NCBI GenBank assembly: GCA_002778195.1
Contig: PCDI01000003.1
Coordinates: forward strand, 682,001-746,000
Reading direction: 5' to 3'
DNA length: 64,000 nucleotides
From: Raffaelea ambrosiae
Taxonomy: Eukaryota; Ascomycota; Sordariomycetes; Ophiostomatales; Ophiostomataceae
This document shows, one piece after another, positions 55,237 to 64,000 of the stretch. The position numbers and the translations under genes were made by a program. The notes under the pieces are model-generated. The model worked only from the letters and a program-made list of their open reading frames with translations, had not been told where the DNA came from and searched no databases. The stretch's first letter is position 1. Each line of letters opens with the position of its first letter.

Positions 55237-56652
55237 CTACGCATCCTTGATCACCTCTCCCGGCTTTCCCTCCTCCTGGGCCAGCCGCTTCCGCCCTTCG
55301 GCGATCTTCTTCCGGTCCGCCTTGGGACACAGCCCTCGCAGTCCGACTGTGCACACGCCGCACTTGGCCCCCTGCGGCAGGCACACCGTCTGCCCAAAGC
55401 CGACCAGCAGCCAGTTGATCTCCTTCCACCGCGCGTGCGGCAGCCAGCTCTGCAGCGACTGCCGCGTGCCTTCGGGCGTCTTGGCGGCGGGCGTCCCGGC
55501 CTTTTGCCACCCCCACAGGTTTGTGATGCGGTGCACGTGCACGTCGACGCCGATGCCCTCGACGCGGTTCCAGCCGTGCTCCGCCGCCAGGCACAGGTAC
55601 GCCATCTTGGGCCCCACGCCGGGCAGCGCCATGAGGCCCTCGGCCGTCGACGGGATGTCGCCGTCCCACTGGTCCCGCAGAATCTCGGCGGCCTGCTTGA
55701 GGTAGCGCGTCTTGTTGTTGTGGAAGCCGACCTGCCAGATGAGCTGGTTCAGCAGGGCGGGGTCGACGGCCAGCATGTTGGCCAGGTTGAGGCCAGCCGG
55801 CTGCCCCGGGGCGCACGGGGGCATCTCCCTTTGCAGGCGCGCCATGACCACGGCGTTGACGGTGTCCTTGGTCTGGGAGCTGAGCATGAGCGCCACCAGC
55901 GTGTGGAAACGGCGGTCCTTGGGCGAGGCGTCGGCGGCGGCCAGGCGCTCGCAGCCCATGGTGTCGACCGCCGCGTGGGCGGCCGGCCCGGGCGGGAGGC
56001 GCATGGCCTTGACCAGGCCATAGACCTCTTCCCAGTCCGACGGGGGTTCGACCACCCTCCGCTCTCCGTCAGCGTCGTCTTGGATCCCTGTCTTACACTT
56101 GGTAGCCACGACGCGGGCGGGCCTGCGCACCCGGCGCTTCGGTGGCGGGGAGGCCACGCTAGCAAGAAGCTTGTGGTTGTTGTCCTCGTCGTCGTCGACG
56201 TCGTCCTTGATTTCCCTCTTGGCCTCGCGATAGGCGTCTTCCGTGTCATCGGCTGTGACCACCTTCTTCTTGTGACTCGGCAAGACCATGACGTTTCTGC
56301 CATTGGGCGTCGTGAGCACGGTGTCGGCCCGCTTCCGCTTGCGCTTGGAGACGGGCGTCGCTGCTCTCGCCGTGCGCCTTGGTGTCTTTGTTGTGGTGGT
56401 CGTGGTGGTGCTGCTGCTGCCGTTCGTCGTCTTCTTGGTGGCGCGGCTCCTCCTCGGGGAGATGGCATCTTCAATGTCGCTGCCAAACGAAAGCTCCGAG
56501 AGACTGCTGTCCTTGTCGCTCTCGGAGGCATAGTCGTCTTGCTGCTGCTTCGGTTGTTGTTCTTCCTCGCTTGAGTCACCGTCTTCGCGATAGCGAAACC
56601 GGGCTAGCGAGGCCACGCGGGTGGATCGCCGCCGGGGAAGGGCCACGGCCAT
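55237..56652 (-). CDS. NTG1: Endonuclease III homologue (base-excision DNA glycosylase/AP lyase)
   Basis: Single exon, 471 residues from the ATG at 56652. Ntg/Nth enzymes excise oxidised pyrimidines and cleave the AP site. The glycosylase fold starts near FHTLVALMLSSQTKDTVNAV. The helix-hairpin-helix LPGVGPKMAYL near residue 345 contains the catalytic lysine, and VDVHVHRITN carries the conserved aspartate. The C-terminal four-cysteine iron-sulfur loop is C-LPQGAK-C-GV-C-TVGLRGL-C. An N-terminal extension of about 200 residues is Lys/Arg/Ser-rich with acidic patches, including likely nuclear signals (SKRKRKRAD). The ATG at 56652 has the best context (GACATGGCC). The frame stays open upstream to ATGs at 56796 and 56826, adding a possible mitochondrial presequence. 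It is divergent from the DUF676 lipase gene. Confidence 0.93.
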   Translation of the reverse strand: MAVALPRRRSTRVASLARFRYREDGDSSEEEQQPKQQQDDYASESDKDSSLSELSFGSDIEDAISPRRSRATKKTTNGSSSTTTTTTTKTPRRTARAATPVSKRKRKRADTVLTTPNGRNVMVLPSHKKKVVTADDTEDAYREAKREIKDDVDDDEDNNHKLLASVASPPPKRRVRRPARVVATKCKTGIQDDADGERRVVEPPSDWEEVYGLVKAMRLPPGPAAHAAVDTMGCERLAAADASPKDRRFHTLVALMLSSQTKDTVNAVVMARLQREMPPCAPGQPAGLNLANMLAVDPALLNQLIWQVGFHNNKTRYLKQAAEILRDQWDGDIPSTAEGLMALPGVGPKMAYLCLAAEHGWNRVEGIGVDVHVHRITNLWGWQKAGTPAAKTPEGTRQSLQSWLPHARWKEINWLLVGFGQTVCLPQGAKCGVCTVGLRGLCPKADRKKIAEGRKRLAQEEGKPGEVIKDA

Positions 56653-58317
56653 GTCTGCAAGGTATGCAAAAGCTGTCGTAGAGTAGAAAGAGGGGGGCGG
56701 GAGCCGGTAGGAAGCGAGTCTGGCCGCCGGAACAAAAGACTGGAAACGTACAACAAAGACCGACAACGACGGAAGGAGGTGCGGGATTCGACGCATGCAA
56801 ACAGACAAAGTAGAAGAACCGAACAAAGAAGAAACAATGCTACCAAGACATGTAACTGTTCTCTCTCTTTTTGTTTTCTCCCCTCAGTTCCGGCTGACGT
56901 GCTGCAGCCCCCTATTCTTTCATGGGGGGTGTTTTTTTTTTTTGCCCTTTCCCCTTCGTCGCGATGACAGAGCGTGGAGAAACCTTCTCCAATGGTGTAA
57001 GACCGTGGAAGATAACCACTACCGCGACAGCGCTAATCCCGAATAGGAGGAAGCACTTAAACAACTGGCCAATAGAAGTAGACGTATATGACGGAGCCGT
57101 CCAACCGACTTGTTGGTGTTCGAGGCCGACGAGGCTGATGTCTGAGGTCCGTTTTACTTTTATTCTTTTTATATGGTGCTTTCGGAGTGAAGGTTTTCTT
57201 GTAAGATACTGTTGATATTGTGGTGGTGCCGGTCCACATGAGTCGGCACCACGGTAACTACTGGCCAGGCACAGAAAATCTATTGCCGCACTTCACCCAG
57301 AAGGCGGCACGCCCTTTTTTTTTTTGAGTGTACTAGCTACATTGTCAGCATGTTCGTCTTCCGTCTCCCATCGACTGACTCGTTGAAGCGGAGTCCATCG
57401 CCGCGAGTATCGAATGGGAACGCCAGACGCAACAGCGAGGTCGCGTGAATTCTGCTTTCCGATGTCCGCTGACATGACGTCGCCAGGCTGACGTGCATAT
57501 CCAGTTCGGGGTTTGCGATGGGCCTGGGGCTGGTTGGAACACGGTCGGGGGAATGCTACGTTTTGTGTGCTGACAGACATCAGGCGAGCAGCTGCGGACA
57601 AAAAGAGCCTATAAAATGACTAAGGTGCAGGTGAGCATCAGGGGACGGTAATAGGCAGTCGGGGTTAAAAGGGTCCTCGCAGCAGCAGCGACGCCAGCGC
57701 GTGGATAGATCCGTCCATCCAGGCGGTGCAGTCCCCTATAATCCAGGGAGCTGTGCAGGCTTCCCCCCCTTTATGCAAGATGGGCGGAATTGCGAGTCTT
57801 AACTCCACTGGCACCACAAGGCTGCAGGTCCGCGCAATTTGCGGCTGTGTGGGCCACGCACAACTAGCTACGAGTTAGCTGGGTCGGACTGGCCTATTCT
57901 GCTGGGATGGCCATCTTGTTGGGTTGGCCTCTTACTGGCTCAGTCTTTGGCAGTCTGCTGCGATTTCGGAGGTTCGGACAGGCTGGCGACTCCGGCTATT
58001 AACCGCAGACCATGCTCACAGACCCATGCGCGCGACAGCAGCATCGCGAACAACAACCGCCGCATACACAGCAGACTCTGTTTAAGCTTCGTCCTCTTCC
58101 CCTTAAAGGCTGCAGCGCCGCCACCAGAGAGTGGGTTCCCGAAGAGCCAGAAATCCCCACACCGAAGCAGGCCCTGTTAATATTACTCGCCCAGAAGAGA
58201 AAGCTTCGGCTCAAGCCCGGTTCCCCCCTGATTGATCCTTGCTTTTAATATTATCTACTTTCTTCACTCAACCTTTTTTTTTTGCGACGGCCACACATAC
58301 TCGTTCAACACTTCGCC
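56653..58317. other. Divergent promoter region, endonuclease III / lipase
   Basis: About 1.7 kb with no supported gene. T runs at 56930-56943 and 57316-57326, several TTAATATTA-like AT patches near 58170-58255. Confidence 0.55.
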
Positions 58318-60015
58318 ATGACTGAGTACAACGGCGGTAGCCGCAAGGCAGAGCACCTCTGCGTCTTGGTGCACGGGGTGGGTTGACCTTTTGCCGTCCT
58401 GTTGGGGATCCTGCTTGGTGTTCCTTTCGTGCGGCGTCTCCTTTGCCTCTGCTTCCCGGGTGTATGTCCTTCGCGCCGACACCAGGCTTTCCGCTAACAT
58501 CTTCGCCAGCTCTGGGGCAAGCCTGCGCACCTCGCCACCGTTGCCAAGACCCTGCGCAGCCGGTTCTCCGAGGACGAGCTGCACCTGCTGGTCGCCGAGA
58601 GCAACAGCGGCTACTTCACCTACGACGGCATCGAGACGGGCGGTGAGCGCGTCTGCCAGGAGATCGAGGACGTGCTCGCCGCCAAAAAGGAAGAGGGCGG
58701 CCGCATCACGCGCCTCAGCGTTGTCGGGTACTCGCTCGGCGGCCTGGTCGCGCGCTACGCGATCGGTCTCCTGCAGGCCAAGGGCATCCTCGACACGGTC
58801 GAGTGCCAGAACTTTGTGGCCTTTGCCAGCCCCTTTCTCGGCGCCCGCTCGCCGCGCAAGGGCGTCGCCGACCATTTCTTCAACGTCATGGGCGCCCACA
58901 CCCTCAGCGTGTCCGGCCGCCAGCTGTTCTTCATCGACTCGTTCCGCGACACCGGCCGCCCGCTGCTGGCCATCCTCGCCGACCCCGACTCGATCTTCAT
59001 GGCTGGCCTCGCCCGCTTCCGCCGCCGCACCCTGTATGCCAACATTGTCAACGACCGCACCGCTGTCCACTACACCACCGCCATCTCCAAGACGGACCCC
59101 TATTCTGCGATCGTCGCCAGTGGCGGCGAGCTGGCTGATCTGCCCTTGCAATACGTCCCCGGCTACGAGGACGTTGTGATTGCCAACGGGGGGCCAGGAG
59201 CAGAAGAAGAAGAAGAAGACCAAGAACAAGAACAAGGCCAGGAGTGGGGGGTCAGTAGCAAAGTCCCCCGGAAGCCTCGCGGGTGGAAGGCCGTGCAGGT
59301 CCTACTGGTCAAGCCGTGGTCTCCCGAGGCGAAGGCGGTACTCAGCGACATGGCGCCCGGCGTGGCCATTGTGGCGCTGCTCCCCTTGGGCATCGTGCTC
59401 TACATGGCCAACTCGGTCTACCAGACGTTGCGGAGCCGAAAGCGGCTGCAGCAGCACGAGGGCGAGGGCGGCGTTCGCAAGCGGTACCACGGCGTGCCGC
59501 TGTGGATCGACAGCCTGGGCGAGACGGTCGAGGAGGCGTACGAGCACATCAACAGTGCGCAGGAGCAAGAATTTCTGACCGAGGAGGACGAGGAAGCCGT
59601 CTTGGGGTCGTCTGACAGCGAGGAGACCGAACAGGGCGAGGAAGAAGATGGCCCAGTAGACGACGACAAGTCCGGCAAAGCCAAACCGATCACAAAGTGC
59701 TGCAGCAGCAGAAGCAGCAGCAGCGAAGACGGGCATGTCTCCTCCCGGCAACAACGCAGGCTGCGGACCAAGTCACAGTCCAGCCAGCGGTCGAGCCACC
59801 GGCGCAACCACCACCACGCTCCCTATCTCGCCCTGAAGAAGGAGCAGTTCGACATGATCGACTCGCTCAACGCTCTGGGCTGGCGCAAGTACCCGGTCTG
59901 GATTCACAAGGGCCATCATAGCCATGCTGCCATGATTGTGCGCTGGGAGACACCGCGCTTCTCGGAGGGCCATACGGTGCTGAGGCACTTTGTGACAGAA
60001 GAGTTTCTGATCTGA
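58318..60015 (+). CDS. DUF676 serine lipase (Lpl1/Rog1-like)
   Basis: Two exons, 58318-58377 and 58510-60015; 521 residues. DUF676 proteins are alpha/beta hydrolases; yeast Lpl1 is a lipid-droplet phospholipase and Rog1 a monoacylglycerol lipase. Motifs: oxyanion segment VLVHGLWGKPAHL spanning the intron, nucleophile GYSLGGLVARY with Ser about 95, FASPFLGAR, and the late block DGxxx... in which the Asp/His residues of the triad cannot be fixed by eye. A hydrophobic helix VAIVALLPLGIVLYMANSVY near residue 300 may anchor the protein. The following 150 residues are acidic then Ser-rich (EEEDGPVDDDKSG; SSRSSSSEDGHVSS), and the conserved C-terminus WRKYPVWIHKGHHSHAAMIV probably supplies the catalytic His. 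The 132-nt intron has a GTGGGT donor. The substrate is unknown; lipid-droplet location is an inference. Confidence 0.85.
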
Positions 60016-61047
60016 GGGGGAAGGGGACGTATGAGAGGAATATATGTGTCGATAATGTATCTACAATTGCTTTTGTTGCTTTTGTGGTTTTTTGGGGGTT
60101 TTTTATTTTTATTTTTTTTTGCTTCGTGTCTTTATTTTCTGCTATTTGATAAAGAAGCATCTCGCAGGGCATTTTCAGGCATTTGGACAGCGCTGGCATA
60201 TAGAAGGAAATTTCGGTCATACACAAACACCAGATAAAGGACACTATAAAATAATTAGGATTTGTTTTGCACATTCGTGTTAACTACCTCTTTGTGCTAC
60301 GATCAATATTGCTGCACTTGTCTGTCATGGTGGCATGCTGTATTAATATTGAGGCTCTGCGCACACCAGCTCTTAAGGCCGTCTGCCAAAAATACAGCAC
60401 TGGCCACCACCGCCACCTGCCTGCCCAATCCACCGCCACCTCCAAAAATACAGCCACATCCACACGCTCTCGACCTGTCCCTAGCCTGCCCATTCCTCCT
60501 GATCATCAATATTATCTGGTATCCCCCAACACCACTCCCGTCCGCCCAGCCGTTTCCGTGTTCCTCTTTCACGCATCCTCCATTTCGTTCTTTGTGCTCC
60601 TTGTCCATTTCTGCGTGCCTCGCCCTGCATGTATTGTTACCCAGGTTCCGAGTCGTGAATCCTCCCACTGCATCTTTGTTTTCCGTTCTCTTGCGTCGTG
60701 TCTCTTTGTCAGGTGTCTTTTACGTTTCGCGTATCTTATCTTTCTTTGTGTGCTACCACCATTCGTCTGCCTGGTTCTCAAAGGGGACGCCCTCGCTTCA
60801 GCCTCGTCGCAGCCAGCCCCGATTCACTGCATCTTCACATCTTCACGCCATCTCCCTATGTGCCCCCCAGCCAGGCCGTCCCTATCCGTGTCACGCGAGG
60901 TGAAGGCTTAGCCGGCTTCAACCTTGTCACCGGCCTCGCTTTCCTCTTCACATCTCGGCCAGCCGGGCCTGTCTTTTTCTTGCCTGTCCTGTGCTCCAGA
61001 GACCGCGCCTCCGCCGTGCACAACTATAACGGAAGCAACGCGCAGAC
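60016..61047. other. Intergenic region, lipase 3' flank / REX3 leader
   Basis: About 1 kb. Open frames of about 213 codons (60262-60911) are products of a C/T-rich leader and lack domains. T-rich tract 60085-60120. Confidence 0.5.
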
Positions 61048-63477
61048 ATGAGCGCCCAGCTTGGCATCTTCAAACACATCCCTTGTCCCAAGGGCGACGC
61101 ATGCACCGCGCACCGCTGCCTTTTTGGACATTCGCATGAGGAGGCACAGACATCTTCCGCGCCTGCTTCAGCAGCCAGCAGCCGCGGCAGCGATGGCAAT
61201 GTGCCAGTGAGCGGCCAGCCTAGGCCGGGGCTGCCTGCACCTGCGAAAGAGGGCTGCCGTGCAGAATCCACCCAAGACGGCCCTAGGAAGCGAGTCAAGA
61301 CAAGCGACGCGGAATATGACCCTTCCGCACCAATTCTACTACGGCCAGATGAGCTGAAACAGCCTCGGGTGGCCTCAAAGAGCCAGGCTGGCCAGCCTGC
61401 GCAGCCTGCTCAGCCTGGTCGTAATGCCCAGCCTGGTCGTAATGCTCAGCCTGGCCGCAATTCTAGGCCTGCGCAGGGTGTGGCTGGAGACAACGCTGTG
61501 CCATCGCGGCCAGCCAACAGACCCGGGGCAGAGGCCGCTCTTGACTCACGGAAGCGACCTATATCACCGCCAGCGCCCAAAAAGCGGGTGTCTGGCCAGT
61601 CGTCATCACCCGGGCCAACGCCAACGGCCTCACAGTCCAAATCCGCCTCGCACTTGTCTAAGAGACCCAGAGTCATGGATGCATCTTCGTCATCCTCTAC
61701 CTCATCGGCATCCAAGGCCACTAAAGTGACGACACCAACAGAGGCACCGTCGCCGCACGCTAGAAAATCGGCAAGAAAGCCGGAGACGCTCAATCCGCGC
61801 CATCTTCGCTCTGCCCCTGCTACGCACGAGATCCGCCTCAAACTGCTCAAGCTGCTGCACGGTGAACTCGACCGGCTAAACAATGCCCTACGCACCAACG
61901 GTTCGGCCGAGGAGAAAGAAAATCTAATTTTGTCATCGCAGGAGATCATCTGGATGGCCTTAGATGTTGAAGAAAAGTACGCCGTGTCTAAACCTGCTAT
62001 CTACTCGAACACCATCAAAAATCGTATCATGTCCTACAAGAGAATGGACATATTCCAGTGGTCCCGGGAGATGCTGCTGTATAACCAGGCGCTGGAACAG
62101 CAGTCTGAGACTTCCAAGGCCATGCATCAGGCGCAAGTAGCCAGCCAAGAGACCAAATCGGCCCCCCAACAAGGCGCCAAGCAGGGTCCAACAAAGAGCG
62201 TCAAGAAAGAACCAGATGCGCCCATCGAGACAGGGCTGACACCACGAGAAGAGCTCGCCTTTTTGAAAGCCAACCTCCTCACCCCGATCGACGGCCTCGC
62301 CAACCACGGCTACGTCCCTGTCGTGCCATCCGAAGAGAACATCCAGAAAGCCCGCGACGCTGAAAGCGTGTCCAAGGGTTGGGAGAAATGTGACCGCTGC
62401 TCGACTCGATTTCAGGTCTTCCCCGGCCGGCGTCCCGAGGACGGCGCCCTCACCTCGGGCGGCACGTGTACTTTCCACCCGGGCAAGGCTTTCTTCCCAC
62501 CACGATCGGCCTTCGCCAGCTCCAACACCGTTACCGAACAATCCAGGCGGTACCGCTGCTGCGGCCAGGCCGTCGGCGACTCGCCGGGTTGTGTCACGAG
62601 GGATGACCACGTCTTCAAAACCACCGATCCCAAACGACTCGCCTCCCTCTGGAACTTTGCCGAAACGCCGGCCAACCCCAACGCGCCCGCCGACCGCGCC
62701 GTGTGCTTCGACTGTGAGATGGGCTACACCACCTATGGCATGGAGCTGATCCGCGTGACGGCGACCTCGTGGCCGACAGGCGAGGAGCTGCTGGACGTTC
62801 TCGTCCGCCCCATCGGGGAGGTGATCGATTTCAACTCGCGCTACTCGGGTGTGTGGCCCGAGGACATTCTCAACGCTCTGCCCTTTTCGGCGTCGACCAT
62901 CTTTGGCAAGCATGGCGGCGAGAAGAAGGAGAAAAATACTACACAAGAGGGCCATTCAGCAACGACAACATCGACAACGGCAACGGCAACAGCAACAGCA
63001 ACAGCAACAGCAACAACACGGAAGCGCCTGCAAATCGTGTCCTCGCCGCTTGTGGCTCGCGACCTCTTGTTCGCCCTCATCCGCCCAGACACGCCCCTCG
63101 TCGGCCACGGCCTCGAAAATGACCTCAACAGCATGCGCATCGTCCACCCGACCATTGTCGACACCATCCTGCTGTACCCACACCCCAAGGGCCTACCTAT
63201 ACGCTACGGGCTCAAGATGCTGATGGAGCGTCACCTCAACCGCCAGATCCAGGTCGAGCCGCCGAGCACTGCCGACGCTAGCGGCCCGCTGGGCGGCCAC
63301 GACAGCGCTGAAGATGCTCGGGCCGCTGGTGACTTGGTGCGCTTCAAGATTAAGCAGGAGTGGGCCATTAAGCGGGCTGACGGTTGGCGGTTTGTCGATG
63401 GGGTGTTGTATGCTCCAGGAGCGAAGCCGCCAGGCAAGGATGGAGCACAGCTGACAGAGGCGTATATCGAGAAATAG
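61048..63477 (+). CDS. REX3: RNA exonuclease of the REX3 / DEDDh family with CCCH finger
   Basis: Single exon, 809 residues. Rex3-type 3'-5' exonucleases trim small stable RNAs such as RNase MRP RNA. The N-terminus has a CCCH-like finger, IPCPKGDACTAHRCLFGH (about 12-29). A long disordered linker follows, including three AQPGRN repeats and Ser/Lys-rich stretches. The C-terminal nuclease shows Exo I AVCFDCEMGYTTYGMELIRV (Asp and Glu about 554-556), Exo II VGHGLENDLNSM (about 685-696) and Exo III HDSAEDARAAGDLVRF (about 751-766), i.e. the complete DEDDh set. Before it, zinc-like Cys/His residues occur in EKCDRCSTRF and YRCCGQAVGDSPGC. Between Exo I and Exo II there is a Thr/Ala repeat insert. 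It follows the lipase gene on the same strand. Start has a good A at -3 context. Yeast Rex3 is about 400 residues, so this protein is about twice as long. Confidence 0.9.
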   Translation: MSAQLGIFKHIPCPKGDACTAHRCLFGHSHEEAQTSSAPASAASSRGSDGNVPVSGQPRPGLPAPAKEGCRAESTQDGPRKRVKTSDAEYDPSAPILLRPDELKQPRVASKSQAGQPAQPAQPGRNAQPGRNAQPGRNSRPAQGVAGDNAVPSRPANRPGAEAALDSRKRPISPPAPKKRVSGQSSSPGPTPTASQSKSASHLSKRPRVMDASSSSSTSSASKATKVTTPTEAPSPHARKSARKPETLNPRHLRSAPATHEIRLKLLKLLHGELDRLNNALRTNGSAEEKENLILSSQEIIWMALDVEEKYAVSKPAIYSNTIKNRIMSYKRMDIFQWSREMLLYNQALEQQSETSKAMHQAQVASQETKSAPQQGAKQGPTKSVKKEPDAPIETGLTPREELAFLKANLLTPIDGLANHGYVPVVPSEENIQKARDAESVSKGWEKCDRCSTRFQVFPGRRPEDGALTSGGTCTFHPGKAFFPPRSAFASSNTVTEQSRRYRCCGQAVGDSPGCVTRDDHVFKTTDPKRLASLWNFAETPANPNAPADRAVCFDCEMGYTTYGMELIRVTATSWPTGEELLDVLVRPIGEVIDFNSRYSGVWPEDILNALPFSASTIFGKHGGEKKEKNTTQEGHSATTTSTTATATATATATATTRKRLQIVSSPLVARDLLFALIRPDTPLVGHGLENDLNSMRIVHPTIVDTILLYPHPKGLPIRYGLKMLMERHLNRQIQVEPPSTADASGPLGGHDSAEDARAAGDLVRFKIKQEWAIKRADGWRFVDGVLYAPGAKPPGKDGAQLTEAYIEK
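61411..61464 (+). repeat. 18-bp tandem repeat in REX3 linker
   Basis: Three copies of CAGCCTGGTCGTAATGCC (the third diverged), encoding Gln-Pro-Gly-Arg-Asn-Ala units in a disordered segment. Confidence 0.85.
62961..63019 (+). repeat. CAACAG/GGCAAC repeat inside the exonuclease domain
   Basis: An in-frame microsatellite encoding alternating Thr-Ala (ATATATATAT) between Exo I and Exo II, a place where the fold tolerates a surface loop. Confidence 0.8.
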
Positions 63478-64000
63478 ATGATGGTACTGGGCAACGGGCG
63501 TTATGGACACGGGTCATGGATAAGGGAACAACCACATAGGGGGCGTATGGCAACTCGGGACAAGAGCAAAAAAAAAGTTCGGGACAGATATTTTTGGCAT
63601 ACTCTACTCAGTAGGATATCCACAAAACCATCGATATAGAGAAAGGTAGACAGGCTGGGGATGCCAGTTTACAGCCTAACTATTGAGTGTTTTTTTACTT
63701 TATTTGTTGGTTTCCAAACATTTGATCATTGTCAATCATTCTTCTCCATGTGTGCTTTCCATGTGCTTGCTTTTACTTTTTTTTATTCCCATTTCCGAAG
63801 CGGGGAGACCCATGTCAATCAATGTGTGGTAGTTGGTAGAGTAGTTAGTTGTACATATCGATGATGTTAAATACAAGTGAGTAAAAATAAAAGAAATAAA
63901 GACGCCAGTAGTGATTTTTCCCCCCTCCCTCCCATAGTTATCCTCTGAACTCTGGAGGAGACGATGCCGTTGTTGCCAATGTCCACACGCATTTCTCATT
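63478..64000. other. Terminal 3' flank of REX3
   Basis: About 520 bp of AT-rich sequence reaching the window edge; no gene seen. Confidence 0.6.

Noticed and set aside
60262..60911. Two overlapping frames of about 213 codons upstream of REX3
   Set aside because: Both frames are open in the same CT-rich leader, a sign of low stop-codon density rather than coding.
1..64000. A biosynthetic gene cluster anchored by the Baeyer-Villiger monooxygenase
   Set aside because: No polyketide synthase, peptide synthetase, terpene cyclase or cytochrome P450 is in the window. Neighbours are housekeeping genes; the cluster could lie to the left of the window.

Overview
This 64 kb window is a gene-dense piece of nuclear chromosome from a filamentous ascomycete. 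The evidence is short introns (mostly 70-310 bp) with GTAAGT-type donors and CTAAC-like branch sites, GC-rich coding sequence, pyrimidine-rich 5' leaders, a peroxisomal acyl-CoA oxidase, a fungal ERG4 sterol reductase and a plant/fungal-type V-ATPase proteolipid. The style of the proteins (long Ser/Gly/Ala/Thr low-complexity inserts, microexons in the V-ATPase c gene) suits a Sordariomycete. I cannot name the genus from sequence alone. One run of 18 N (46537-46554), flanked by homopolymers, marks an assembly gap.

Layout, left to right. A 5'-truncated Baeyer-Villiger monooxygenase (+, 1-2066); a cyclase-family hydrolase with a possible mitochondrial leader (+, 2588-3796); peroxisomal acyl-CoA oxidase (-, 4170-6275); a Pgc1-like phospholipase C of the GDPD family (+, 8797-10172); GPI11/PIG-F (-, 10767-11737); translin (-, 12302-13396); a U2 snRNA gene (-, about 13615-13798); ERG4 (+, 14672-16680); V-ATPase subunit c (-, 18017-19113); a ZIP zinc transporter (-, 20952-22629); a SAC/hSac2 phosphoinositide phosphatase (+, 25452-29034); a BMT6-type 25S rRNA methyltransferase (-, 29307-30644); transketolase (+, 32963-35808); an unrecognised 212-residue protein (-, 36112-36750); a golgin-like coiled-coil protein (+, 37642-39608); a C2H2 zinc-finger regulator (-, 41735-43347); class III alcohol dehydrogenase, i.e. 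glutathione-dependent formaldehyde dehydrogenase (+, 48563-50110); a 72-residue AN1 zinc-finger protein (+, 53790-54168); endonuclease III (-, 55237-56652); a DUF676 lipase (+, 58318-60015); and a REX3-type RNA exonuclease (+, 61048-63477).

The genes are mostly single-copy housekeeping functions in mixed orientation, with no operon or biosynthetic-cluster logic. There is a loose lipid theme: acyl-CoA oxidase, Pgc1-like phospholipase, Gpi11, Erg4, SAC phosphatase and DUF676 lipase all act on lipids. Lipid genes are common, so I do not read this as a functional cluster. Exon structures given in the entries were built by hand from splice motifs and from reading-frame continuity across every junction.

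I did not find a clearly novel multi-gene system. The points most worth a second look are: the U2 snRNA gene in the translin-ERG4 promoter gap; a 13-nt microexon in the V-ATPase c gene and a 12-nt terminal exon in ERG4; a GC-AG intron in translin; three CCTCGG fatty-acid-response cores upstream of the acyl-CoA oxidase; a cluster of TGACTC bZIP-type sites near 44.2 kb; a near-perfect 28-bp palindrome at 7625-7652; a possible alternative start that would give endonuclease III a mitochondrial presequence; and an unrecognised protein with a possible roadblock-like fold. Long gene-free stretches (43.3-48.6 kb and 50.1-53.8 kb) hold repeats and short palindromes but no gene I can support.
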